Positions 43,253 to 53,115 of a DNA stretch of 64,000 nucleotides are shown here, in pieces. Numbering within the stretch: position 1 is the stretch's first letter; every line of letters starts with the position of its first letter. Source of the stretch: Euclidia mi. Taxonomy: Eukaryota; Arthropoda; Insecta; Lepidoptera; Erebidae. Location of the stretch: the NCBI GenBank assembly GCA_944739405.2, contig OX123188.2, positions 67,661,251-67,725,250 of the forward strand, given 5' to 3'. The notes below the pieces were generated by a model. It searched no databases and was not told where the DNA came from. It worked only from the letters and a program-made list of their open reading frames with translations. The translations under genes and the position numbers were made by a program.

Positions 43253-44396
43253 TCTTACAGATAGATTCCAAATCTCTCACGAAAGCGTCTCGCGCTGAGC
43301 ATGATCGAGAATTTGGGTCTATATAAATTGACATCTTAGATGGTATATAAATAAAATCATTTACTTTAACGTATTTAGAATTGGATGCTAATACACAAGT
43401 AGAAATTATTAACTCGGTACAATTTTTCGTTTTTCTAAGAATTTCAACGACTCTCGGTTGATCAGACCGATCATCTGTTTTGTTATTATCGACCGACGAA
43501 TTGCTACTTAATTGATTTTTCGTCATACTCCTAGTCATGATGTTCACAACATTTTGATTAATACTTTTTAATTCATCAGAAGTAATAACGATGCGAGATA
43601 ACGCGTCTGCAGCCACGTTATTCACACCCTTAACGTATTCAACCACATAATCGTATTCATCTAATATTAGCCGAAATTTTAGCAATCTACTAGAAGGATT
43701 ATTGAAACTAAACAGGTAAAGTAATGGTTTATGATCAGTTTTTATTATAATCTTTTTGCCAAACAAATAGGGTCTGAAATATTTAATTGACCAAACAATA
43801 GCAAGCAGTTCCTTTTCTATCGTTGAATAATTTAATTCTGATTTATTTAATGGTCGGCTTGCATATGCAACTGGTAAGTCATTTTTATTACATAAAACGG
43901 AACCTATGGCTAATCCAGAAGCATATGTATGCAATATAAACTCATTTTCGTTGTCAAAATTTGGATATTGTAATATTGGGGGATTGGTCAAAGACTGCTT
44001 CAATAACTGAAAAGAATTTTCACACTCTGTATTCCAAATAAATTTAACACCTTTTCTACAAAGTTTATTTAACGGAATTGTTATTTCAGCGAAATGTGGT
44101 ATAAATTTACGGTAGTAATTGACAAAAGCGACAAAACGTCTGACTTCGTCACTATTTTTTGGGATAGGATAGCTCTGTATTACTCGCGTCTTTTCAGGGT
44201 CAGGTGACACTCCACTAGCAGAAAGAACATGCCCTAAATACAGCAATTCTTTCTTTAGAAATTGGCATTTTTCGGGGTTAATTTTTAAATTTACGCTCCT
44301 AAGTCTTTCAAAAATGTCAATTAAATGTTTATTATGATTTTCTAAACTTCGTCCTATACAGATTAAATCGTCTAAAATAAATAAGGCACTTTTCAT
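43245..44396 (-). CDS. G2 RT C-terminal part and RNase H
   Basis: A 383-codon frame. It opens with the RT catalytic region ILDDLICIGRS, then LRSVNLKINPEKCQFLKKEL, YLGHVLSASGVSPDPEKT and FVNYYRKFIPHF. RNase H follows with FILHTYASGLAIGSVL, in which the first catalytic Asp of the usual TDAS is Tyr. It continues with YASRPLNKSELNYSTIEKEL, WSIKYFRPYLFGKKI and TDHKPLLYL, ending at DYVVEYVKGVNNVAADALSR. The N-terminal RT blocks are at 44400-44750 in broken frames, so this is a fragment of pol. Confidence 0.85.
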   Translation of the reverse strand: MKSALFILDDLICIGRSLENHNKHLIDIFERLRSVNLKINPEKCQFLKKELLYLGHVLSASGVSPDPEKTRVIQSYPIPKNSDEVRRFVAFVNYYRKFIPHFAEITIPLNKLCRKGVKFIWNTECENSFQLLKQSLTNPPILQYPNFDNENEFILHTYASGLAIGSVLCNKNDLPVAYASRPLNKSELNYSTIEKELLAIVWSIKYFRPYLFGKKIIIKTDHKPLLYLFSFNNPSSRLLKFRLILDEYDYVVEYVKGVNNVAADALSRIVITSDELKSINQNVVNIMTRSMTKNQLSSNSSVDNNKTDDRSDQPRVVEILRKTKNCTELIISTCVLASNSKYVKVNDFIYIPSKMSIYIDPNSRSCSARDAFVRDLESICKNE

Positions 44397-44749
44397 GGTT
44401 CAAACCAGACATTGCTACTGTCATTAGACGACTGAAAGCACTAGGGCTGATTTTTAAACCCATTGGTAGTCGTTTCATCTGATATTGTTTACTTGTAGTA
44501 ATGCTGTGTACTTTCTGCTTTCAGGGCTTAATTCTTATTGAAAATAACCTTGGCTAAGATCTAAATGGCTAAAATATATTGCCCCTGATAAAGAATCGAG
44601 GATATCAGAGATGTTAGGCAAAGGAAATTTATCATCTTGAAGGCTGTCGTTTAATTTTCTATAATCAATAACAACAGGCCATTTTTATTACCACTGCTAT
44701 CAGTTTTCTTAGGAACCAAAAACACAGGGCTGGACCACTCACTAATACT
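44397..44749 (-). pseudogene. G2 RT core, frameshifted
   Basis: Minus-strand sequence still encodes RT blocks in several frames (SEWSSPVFLVPKK near 44725, SDILDSLSGAIYF-like near 44580, MKRLPMGL-like near 44470). No frame is continuous and short deletions are evident. This gap separates the protease-RT and RT-RNase H frames. Confidence 0.7.
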
Positions 44750-45686
44750 TTATTCTATAATGTCATTAAGCAACATTTCGCCAATTTGTCTATCAATTTC
44801 AGCTTTTTGACTTTTAGGAAGTCTGTATGGTTTGGTATATACCGGGCAAGTATTATCTTTTAAATGTATGGACTGCTGGTACAAGTTGGTAACACCTAAC
44901 TTATCACCTGGCAGCAAAAACACATCAGAGTACTTTGCGCAAATGTTTTCAATTGAAATTTGTTCCTCTCGATTCAAATGTTTAAAATTCAAAATAGAAA
45001 ACAAACACTTGACACGGTCAGCATTTAAATTATTACCACTAAAAGAACACAAATAATAATCATTTAAACTTACAACGTCCAGTGTAAAATAACTTAAACA
45101 AACATCTGTCTCTCTAGTATTCAAAAACTTAAGAGGTATTTTACCGTCCTTAGGCTTCACTAAGATTGAAGCTAAAAATAAACCTTCGCATAATTGCTTA
45201 GGCATAATAACACATTCATCTTGTAAGTGTGTCTGCACTAAATATGTAACTTCACACCTGGCCGGTATTGTCATGTAACTATTTTTGCCTAGTTGTCCCA
45301 TTTGTAACGGAATAATAGGTACCTTATGGTTAATAGTCAGAACATTTTGTTCAAAATCTAAAATACAATTAAATTTACTCAAAACGTCTTGTCCCAAAAT
45401 GCCATCGGTTCTACAAGAAAAGTTTTTAAATACATAAAACTTATGCTCATACTCAACATTACCATAACTTAGTGTAAGATAAACAAAGCCATCGCAATAT
45501 ACGTGACCTCCTATAGGAGGCATTTATTTTAATCCGCTCTATATGGAATGGAACATTACAGTTTTCTAATACATCTTGCCTAACTATGGACAATGATGCA
45601 CCGGTGTCAAGTAACCAACTACAGGACACTAGAAAAACATTAAAATTTATTGAATTAATATTTTGACAATAAAAATATTCATGCAC
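44750..45686 (-). pseudogene. G2 protease and RT N-terminus
   Basis: Two minus frames. The first (45686 to 45459) carries the aspartic protease site WLLDTGASLSIV. A frameshift near 45520 leads into the second (45523 to 44750), with FVYLTLSYGNVEYEHKFYVF and GILGQDVLSKFNCILDFEQN, the end of the protease. Then comes the RT entry IENICAKYSDVFLLPGDKLG and VYTKPYRLPKSQKAEIDRQI. The second frame ends in NDIIE at a stop where the RT core breaks down. The gag zinc knuckles expected upstream are missing at the junction with the inserted block. Confidence 0.82.
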
Positions 45687-45724
45687 GAGTTACGTTGGTG
45701 TAAACACCGCCGTCATCTCTCATC

Positions 45725-45884
45725 GGGATCACCCTACACTTTTATTAGAATTGTTTAGATTACGCCCGACCAAACCTTGTACTTTTGTTTTAAAATAAAA
45801 TCAGTTCTGTTTCAACCTCTAAGCCGGACAGTAGTCTGAGAGTTTTATTTTTAAAAACTCCTTCGCCGGTCGACGGTTCATATC
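45725..45884 (+). repeat. G3 5' LTR (partial)
   Basis: About 160 bp upstream of the primer site, with a possible polyadenylation signal aaaataaaatcag near 45793. The boundary with G2 is not clear and no second copy exists in the window. Confidence 0.55.
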
Positions 45885-45902
45885 TGGCGCAGTCGGTAGG
45901 AT
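45885..45902 (+). promoter_or_regulatory. G3 primer-binding site (tRNA-Ser type)
   Basis: tggcgcagtcggtaggat directly follows the presumed LTR end. TGGCGCAG... primer sites are typical of 17.6/297-like errantiviruses. Confidence 0.8.
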
Positions 45903-46242
45903 CGTGTCTGTTATACGGTTGCCGACAATCTCTTTTCCGGTACATCCGCGACGCGATCACAAAGTTCCTACGGTCAACCGAAGAAAACCGGCGGAAAAGC
46001 GGCGAAGAAAACCGGCGAGGAAGCAGAACTCAGCCTGACATCGGCATGCTCGTGGGGTAAGCATCAACCTCTGTTTCTCCCGAGATCTTTCCTATATTTT
46101 TATTTATTAACTGTGTATCAAACTCTACACCGTTAATTGATTTATGTGTACTGTATTTTGTGTGTGATTTCCACTTTTTACAGCTATTTTGTTGTATTTT
46201 TATACTTTTTGTGTGAATTTGTGTATTTTTCATTGTGCTAAA

Positions 46243-47217
46243 ATGGCTCATGAACAAAAGAAATTAGACATTTCTGTAAAAGAAGAAAAAGTCGAAATCG
46301 ACTATAAAACATTATCCTTTTTCTTGCCCGCATACGACGGCAACAAGAAAACGCTAGCATTTTATATTAAAAGCGTAGAGAATGCTTTAGAATTGATAGA
46401 AAATAGGCAGCATCCAAGCATAGCATGCTTGATTAGGAATAAGCTAACAGGCAAAGCAGTGGAAGCATTATCAGAATGCACTGAATTTAATAGTTGGGAA
46501 GATATTAAAGCCATACTTACCCGTAGATTCGGCGAATTCCGAGACGAGGTACAGGTAGTTCAGGAGCTAATGAATATTAGAAAATTAAGTTCAGATATAG
46601 ATACTTTTGCAGATAATTAGAGAATTAACTTACATTTTGATTCACTTACATCAAACCAAAAAGGATTACTATGAAAAAATGGCTATCAATGTATTTCTAG
46701 ACCAGCTAGAACCAATTTTAGCACTAAGCGTAAAAGTCCAAAAGGCAGATTCCTTAGAGCAGGTTATCGTCCTAGCTAAACAGGAGGATCTTAAGTTGAA
46801 AAATAAAAGATCAGCAGATTTTAAGTCAAAGCCTAACGCACCTAGGCCTAACCCGAACCAGAATAATAATTACCGTTTTCAGCCACCTTCCGTTAACCCA
46901 TATAGGTTTCAACAGATGGCACAACCTAGATTCGCTAACTTTAGTGCGCAACAGCCGCAAAGACCATTAAACGGTCAGGTACCTAACACGCAACCTATAT
47001 ACCAACCCGGTACGTATAAAAATGATAACAATAGCCGACCTATAAATAAACCCGTGCCCTATGCACCTGTAAACTTTCAAACCGAAATAGGCGATTCTGT
47101 AGAAGAATGCCATGATTTAGAGAATGTTAATATTTCCACCTCAGAAAATAGCTATGTAGAAGTTTTAGGAAATAATGAAAATTTTCAGCTTTACCCAAAC
47201 ACGGACAATGAAACGTA
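46243..47217 (+). pseudogene. G3 gag
   Basis: ATG at 46243. The capsid-like region has FFLPAYDGNKKTLAFYIKSV, IRNKLTGKAVEALSEC, DIKAILTRRFGE and QELMNIRKLSSDIDTF. A one-base shift near 46610 moves the protein into the next frame (46607-47217), which continues INVFLDQLEPILALSVKVQK and then an Asn/Pro/Gln-rich tail (residues 75-150) without CCHC knuckles, as usual for errantiviruses. The product would form the core particle. It is disrupted only by the shift. Confidence 0.82.
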
Positions 47218-47220
47218 GCG

Positions 47221-48876
47221 TTGATTAATTTACATTATCGTAACCGCTTACCATATATTTACATTAGAGAATTAGGCGGTCGTTTTTTAATCGATACTGG
47301 CGCGACGCAATCACTCATATCACCTAACGCATTATTAGAAAACAATGCCCACTTTGAGCGTGAAATACACTTCATAAAGACGGCGCATAGTATAACTAAA
47401 CACGATACCGTTGTTTGTATAAAACTTCCTTCACTCTTCAATTGCGACTATACTCACAAGTTTCTTTTGTTTGACTTTGATCCAGATTTCATCGGACTCT
47501 TAGGTATTGACCTATTAAGAGCTTTAAACTGTAAAATCGACATGAAAGATATGACGTTAAGAACAGACGTTGTTTGTATTCCAATAAAGAGCGATATGAA
47601 ATCATATACATCAATAGAGCCACAGTGTGAACAGATTGTTTATATTTTATGCAATTACCGAGAAGGCGACTATGAATTAATTGAACAAACAACCAGTGAC
47701 GGATTAGTATTCCCTTCTGCATTTGTATCCGTAAAATCAGGAATGTTTACAACATCAGTTATTAATAAGTCAGACAGTAAAGTTAGCTTAATTAACAACT
47801 ATAAAGTACAGTTAGTACCACTACAAAAGGAACCATTTCCAGATGGCTTTTCAAAGGTTTCATCAATTAATACATCGCATTCTAGTAGAGAGTTAGACCA
47901 GTTACTTAAGAATAACCTTAGCAGACTTAGAACCGAACACATGAACGACGAAGAGAGACGTGAAATAGAAAGATTATGCTATAATTATCGCGACATATTT
48001 TACTGTGAGAATGTACCACTTACCTTTACCCACCAAGTTAAACATAAACTAAGAATTACTGACGACACTCCCATCTTTGTACGTAACTACAGACAAGCGC
48101 CGAAACAAAAGCAGGAAATCCAAAAACAGATCTAAGAATTATTACGTCAGAATATAATAAGAGAAAGTAGCTCACCTTGGTCATGTCCAGTACATATAGT
48201 GCCTAAGAAAATAGACGCAACTGGCCAACAAAAGTGGAGGCTAGTTATCGACTACCGTAGGCTTAACGAGAGAACTATTGAAGATAAGTACCCGCTACCA
48301 AACATCAATGATATCCTGGATAAATTAGGACGTGCCCAGTATTTTACCACATTAGACCTTGCATCTGGCTACCATCAGGTGGAGATGGACCCTTCAGATA
48401 TTGAGAAAACAGCTTTTAGTACAGACCGAGGACATTACGAATTTATGAGAATGCCCTTTGGCCTGAAGAATGCCCCTAGTACGTTTCAGCGATTAATGGA
48501 TTCAGTCTTGCGAGGATTAGACAATGTTTTAACGTATCTCGATGACGCTATTATCTTTTCATCTTCCTTACAAGAACACCTAGAAAAATGTAGACAGGTA
48601 TTTGATAGGTTCCGATATCATAATCTCAAAGTGCAACTAAATAAATCCGAATTTCTACAAAAGCAAGTCAAGTTTCTTGGTCATACACTTACAGACGAAG
48701 GCCTTAAGTCTAATGCTGATAAAATAGAAGCTGTCAAGCGATTTCCACTTCCTAAAACACAGAAGGAAATAAAATCTTTCCTAGGACTCGTGGGATACTA
48801 TAGAAAGTTCATTAAAGACTTCGCGCAACTTACAAAGCCTTTTAGCCTTCATGCCTTAAGAAAAATGCCAAAGTAG
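47221..48876 (+). pseudogene. G3 protease and reverse transcriptase
   Basis: One frame with a single internal TAA (48133-48135). The protease site is GGRFLIDTGATQSLI near residue 18. RT blocks follow: VRNYRQAPKQKQEIQK before the stop, then WRLVIDYRRLNERTIEDKYP, TTLDLASGYHQVEMD, MRMPFGLKNAPSTFQR, the catalytic YLDDAIIF (48535-48558), and LGHTLTDEGLKSN. The frame is lost near 48850 and RNase H continues in the next frame. The catalytic YLDD is intact, so the main damage is the stop and shift. Confidence 0.86.
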
Positions 48877-49376
48877 AAGCAACCCCGCAGTTTATAGAAT
48901 CTTTCGAACAATGCAAAGAAGTCCTTACTAATGCACCTATATTGCAATACCCCGATTTCGAAAAACCTTTTATACTTACCACTGACGCATCGGACGTAGC
49001 ACTCGGTGCCGTACTCTCACAAGGTAAAGTAGGTTCAGACAAACCCGTGGCGAACGCTTCACGAACGCTGTCGGAGACAGAGCAAAAATACTCAACTATA
49101 GAAAAAGAACTATTAGGAATAGTTTGGGCAATTAAGTATTTTCGTCCGTACCTTTATGGCAAACAATTTACCATATACACTGACCATCGTCCGCTTACGT
49201 GGGTCATGACTTTAAAGGACCCCAATTCAAAATTAACAAGATGGCGTTTAAAACTGGCTGAATACGATTTTAAAATAGAATATAAGAAAGGTAAGATAAA
49301 CACGAACGCCGACGCATTATCCCGTGTTCAAATAGTTTACAATAACGACATAGAATCCGTGACTAACGACGATTAA
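48850..49376 (+). pseudogene. G3 RNase H
   Basis: Frame shifted relative to RT. It shows FEQCKEVLTNAPILQYPDF, FILTTDASDVALGAVLSQG, KYSTIEKELLGIVWAIKYF, IYTDHRPLTWVMTL and the terminal FKIEYKKGKINTNADALSR. Catalytic Asp/Glu/Asp residues are present. It ends at a stop at 49374-49376 before integrase. Confidence 0.84.
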
Positions 49377-49379
49377 TTA

Positions 49380-49865
49380 GTAGACATGATATTAGACAGT
49401 GAGAATCAGACAAACTTATCGACAGAACCTCAACCCGGAACGTCGCGTGATACGTTTAACGATTTTGACGGAATATAGATAGACACCCCAGAACCCATTC
49501 AGTTAGACTCAGACAGTCAATTAGAATATAAAATTCCCGAAATATCAGATGCCATAGATAGGCAGTTAAAACAGTTTCATATTCGAAAATGCCCTGGCTT
49601 TGAGTACAAAGTAGACAATAGAACCAAAGGCAAGATAGTAATTAAAGACGTTTTTATCCCCATTAATGAGACAAAACAGCAAATTATAAAACTCCTAAAG
49701 GAACATACCATACCACATCCACAGAGGCATACAAGAAACATACAAACAGTTATATAAGAATTACCATTGGCCGAAATTCAAAAGTACATATAATAATCAA
49801 TGCGAAAAATGTATCAAACCTAAATATGAACATTTGAAATTACCACAGACCACCATCAAGTAGAT
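49380..49865 (+). pseudogene. G3 integrase N-terminal remnant
   Basis: Degenerate sequence still readable as RKCPGFEYKVDNRTKGK, ETKQQIIKLLKEHT and then, after shifts, NYHWPKFKS and CEKCIKPKYEH. This is the HHCC zinc domain. The DDE catalytic core is missing: sequence passes within a few codons to the envelope region. This is an internal deletion of roughly 1 kb relative to complete errantiviruses (length from family knowledge). Confidence 0.72.
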
Positions 49866-49869
49866 ATCT

Positions 49870-51068
49870 AGACTAGATATAAGATTCCATTTAGTTATAT
49901 CCTATAACGTTAGTAGAATACGCGATATACACATAGATGTAAGCAGAGATTATTATTCATTTAAGTTATTTCATAAGCATATATCCAATTATAAAAATAG
50001 TTTGGTTACTAGAAACCAATTAGAATATTTTAATAGATAAGATAAACACTAAGTTAGTTTATTTAGGATCTACTGAACTCAGTTTAGGGAGACCATATAT
50101 CCCTAGATTTAAAAGAAAACCTCTTTTAATTAATGGACTAGAATCCGTAATAAAAGCTATCACTGGCAACCTAGACCAGGAAGATGCAATTAGCTTAGAA
50201 AACTAAGTTCAGGAAATAAGGAAATTAACAGTAAAAAATGCAAAGTGAAACCTTAGGAATAATGTCCGATTTCATTAATGAATATCATAGTAAATTAGAA
50301 AGTATTACTAAAAATCAGAAAGAGTTAACTAAAGCGATCGGAAAATTAGTAGAAGAAAATCAGGAAATAGAAAATAAAGTATATACCATGCAAATATATA
50401 ATCAAATTGAAACATGCTTACAACAAGTATATGATAGATTAGTTAACTTAGAGAATGCCATAACATTCAGTTACCTTGGATGACTACATCCTAGTATAGT
50501 CGAACCTAGCTTTCTTATTGCAGAGTTAGCGAGCATCCTAAAGGATATGAGGTTCAAAGATTTGCAGTTAGGCAACTAAGGCTATGCACCAACAATGAAA
50601 AATATACATATAATAGAAAAACCTATTGTAGTCAAAGCATACAGTACAAATGAATCGATTAACTTTGTGTTAGAGATCCCCTTAGTAACTAATCATCCTT
50701 ATAGTTTACTCCATTTATACCCGATCCCGAATGCAAACAATTCTATCCTAATACCTAAAAATCCTAACCTGATCTTGGGCAGCAACATGTTTGCGTATCC
50801 TCGCGAGCCATGCGCCTCCATCACCGACGAAACCGTCATCTGCCATCACCTGCAACTTCAAGAACTCATCGCATCACAAGACTGCGTAGCACAACTACTA
50901 CAACACAAGAAACCATACAACTGCACCTACGCCACAGTAGAATTCAACGAGAAAATTATACACCAAATTAAAGAAAACAGCTGGATCGCCATCCTGAAAC
51001 AAGAAGAAGTAATGAGACAACCTGCGGAGAAGAAGTACACTACCAAAGATACAGCGGCGTCGTCCTGA
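49870..51068 (+). pseudogene. G3 envelope-like glycoprotein remnant
   Basis: Remnant of the errantivirus envelope gene, related to baculovirus F-type fusion proteins, which would mediate particle-cell fusion. Readable pieces occur in several frames: a putative furin-type basic site followed by the fusion-peptide neighbourhood near 50110-50200, a helical heptad region (50238-50483), and a Cys-containing ectodomain part (50595-51068). Several in-frame stops and shifts separate them. The transmembrane end is missing where the element gives way to LINE-C. Not functional; identification by order, context and sequence feel. Confidence 0.65.
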
Positions 51069-51604
51069 TATCAATCAATAACCAATGCACCATTGGCATA
51101 GAAAGAAGAACCCTACGTACACACATGTACAGTTCATTTGTATAAGCCCATCGCTAGATGGCGCCACCTAGCAACAACGTAACAAAAACAGCTCTGTGTA
51201 AATTTGTATTTTAAAAATAGTTATAAGTGCTTATTTGGTTCAAATGTATCATAAAACAATCAATAATAGCCAGTGAGAAGTGAACAAACATTTATGTCGT
51301 CGAAAATCTATTTAATAATGCAAAATAATATATTTCGCTAATAGTATCTAAAACGACCAATAATACTATAAAAAGTTAAGTGAACTGGACTATACAATCA
51401 AAACCTATAATACTAACATATTTGACGAAGAAAAAGTGTTAAATTTGCGACAAAAAGAGTGATTTGTGATAACTTTTATTCAATACAAAAGTTGGAATGA
51501 AGAAAAAAATTCCTAAGCAATGAGTCATAATAACTGACCATCAATGTTTAAAAAAACACATATCGGAACTTAAGAAGGCCAATTTCACAATCTAGAGTAA
51601 GACA

Positions 51605-51665
51605 CTCGTGGCGTAGTTAGCACTGCGTTGGGTGTAACCTGCGACAAATCACCGGATCGAACATC
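51605..51665 (+). promoter_or_regulatory. tRNA-like A and B boxes in LINE-C leader
   Basis: gtggcgtagttagcactgcg resembles a Pol III A box and cggatcgaacatc, about 30 bp downstream, resembles a B box. The spacing is tRNA-like. This may be a SINE remnant in the leader; no transcription evidence exists. Confidence 0.4.
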
Positions 51666-51965
51666 AGTGATCACGGTACTTTTTGTGAGGTGTTTGTGGA
51701 AAACTACAAATTATCTTGATAAATAATCAAACAAAATTCAAAGAAAAATGACAAAAAGTGTGTTATATGTACAGTAACAGTCGAGATCGATCAGTGACCG
51801 TTATCAAGTATCGGCTCTGTCTAAGGACTAAAACACCACACGTTCAGAATAAATCACAAAGCTGACAGCTGCACATAACATAAATTACAATCCATTTAGG
51901 TACTGTCAACAATGGAATCGGTATAAATGTAACACACCGAAAACCCATACCACAGAACTGCTTCA

Positions 51966-53114
51966 TTGAACGACCTTAGTAAAATATCAACAGACGACAG
52001 GTCTCTCTTTGATACAACGATGATGAGCATACCTGACAGTCTATATAACAGTAGTGGTAATCTAAGTGAACTACAAGAACAAATAAAAATACTCACAATG
52101 CAACTGACAAGCGCTCATCAAGAGATTGAAAATTTAAATATAGAAAACTATCGTCTTAAGACTGATCTACAAACTTCACTTAAAACAATATATACGTACA
52201 AGAAAATATGCCTCACACCCGAAAGGAAGAAAAGCGTAACACCGAGATCCACATGTAAAAGAAAGCCCATATCACCAGAACCAAAAAGGAGTACCTCAGG
52301 TCTTTTCAAAGTCAATCCTGTGCTAAATACAAACAAAAAGCACAAGGAAACTCAGACCAATCCCACGAGACTACAAAATATAGAAACACAGACCATGGAT
52401 AGTAACAGTACTACACAAAAGTCCAAAAAATCAATTTCTACATCTACATCTTCCCGAGAGAAGCATGATAAAAGATACACAAATCTGGAACAAAAAACCG
52501 CGAGCAAAATATGCATCGTAAACGCGAACAAACATAACAAAGTACGTGCAATTGCAGAAAACACATTAGAAGACCATTCTCACATTTGTCACTATTTATT
52601 TCCAAAATGTAACATATGTCACATGTTAGACGACTTGGAAACAAAAGTACAGAACTTCACACTAAACGATTTCGGCCTGATTTTCATAGGTGAAGCAGAT
52701 TTTATAAGTACAAATGACTATTTTAATTTAATCCTGAAAATACGAAGAGCTTTAGAGAAGATAGATTATACGAATGTGATCTTGTGTACACCAACTTATA
52801 AGTGTAGTAAATATTCTAATATGTACAATTGGAGAGTTGAGTCATTTATTAGTCTGCTTTACTTGGATATTTTAACACATGAACACGCATACTTCCTCGA
52901 CGCGAACAAAAATTTAACTTATGATTACAACATGTTCAATTATAACACCGGAATGATTAATAATCGCGGTATGCATACAATATTCACAGATATTGATCTA
53001 CTTATAAAAACTATAAAAGAAACATCGGTAGTGTCAACATCATACACAGAGAACCTAGACCAGTCAATAGGCACTTATAAGGAGGACCCTGAGGATCAGT
53101 TTTTTCTGCTCTAA
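51966..53114 (+). CDS. LINE-C ORF1 protein (coiled coil, SGNH-like)
   Basis: A 382-codon open frame. Residues about 30-75 form a leucine-rich coiled coil (LQEQIKILTMQLTSAHQEIE). Residues 80-180 are a basic, Ser/Thr-rich linker. Residues about 185-365 have FGLIFIGEADFIS, YTNVILCTPTY, RVESFISLLYLDILTHEHA and GMHTIFTDIDLLI. Their order resembles the SGNH-hydrolase-like 'esterase' domain in ORF1 of CR1-type LINEs (family knowledge), although the canonical catalytic Ser/Asp/His are not clear. A CHYLFPKCNICH cluster near 208-222 could bind metal. The start at 51966 is the first ATG of the frame. ORF2 follows immediately in another frame. Confidence 0.72.
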   Translation: MNDLSKISTDDRSLFDTTMMSIPDSLYNSSGNLSELQEQIKILTMQLTSAHQEIENLNIENYRLKTDLQTSLKTIYTYKKICLTPERKKSVTPRSTCKRKPISPEPKRSTSGLFKVNPVLNTNKKHKETQTNPTRLQNIETQTMDSNSTTQKSKKSISTSTSSREKHDKRYTNLEQKTASKICIVNANKHNKVRAIAENTLEDHSHICHYLFPKCNICHMLDDLETKVQNFTLNDFGLIFIGEADFISTNDYFNLILKIRRALEKIDYTNVILCTPTYKCSKYSNMYNWRVESFISLLYLDILTHEHAYFLDANKNLTYDYNMFNYNTGMINNRGMHTIFTDIDLLIKTIKETSVVSTSYTENLDQSIGTYKEDPEDQFFLL

Positions 53115-53115
53115 A

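Larger units (their letters stand above)
45720..51068 (+). mobile_element. G3: errantivirus-like Ty3/gypsy element with envelope remnant
   Basis: Plus-strand element of the errantivirus (17.6/297/gypsy) group. It has part of a 5' LTR, a tRNA-Ser-type primer site at 45885, gag (46243-47217), protease-RT (47221-48880), RNase H (48850-49376), a truncated integrase (49500-49860) and envelope remnants (49870-51068). No 3' LTR is seen; sequence passes into LINE-C. Stops and frameshifts in gag, pol and env make it a dead endogenous copy. Confidence 0.85.
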
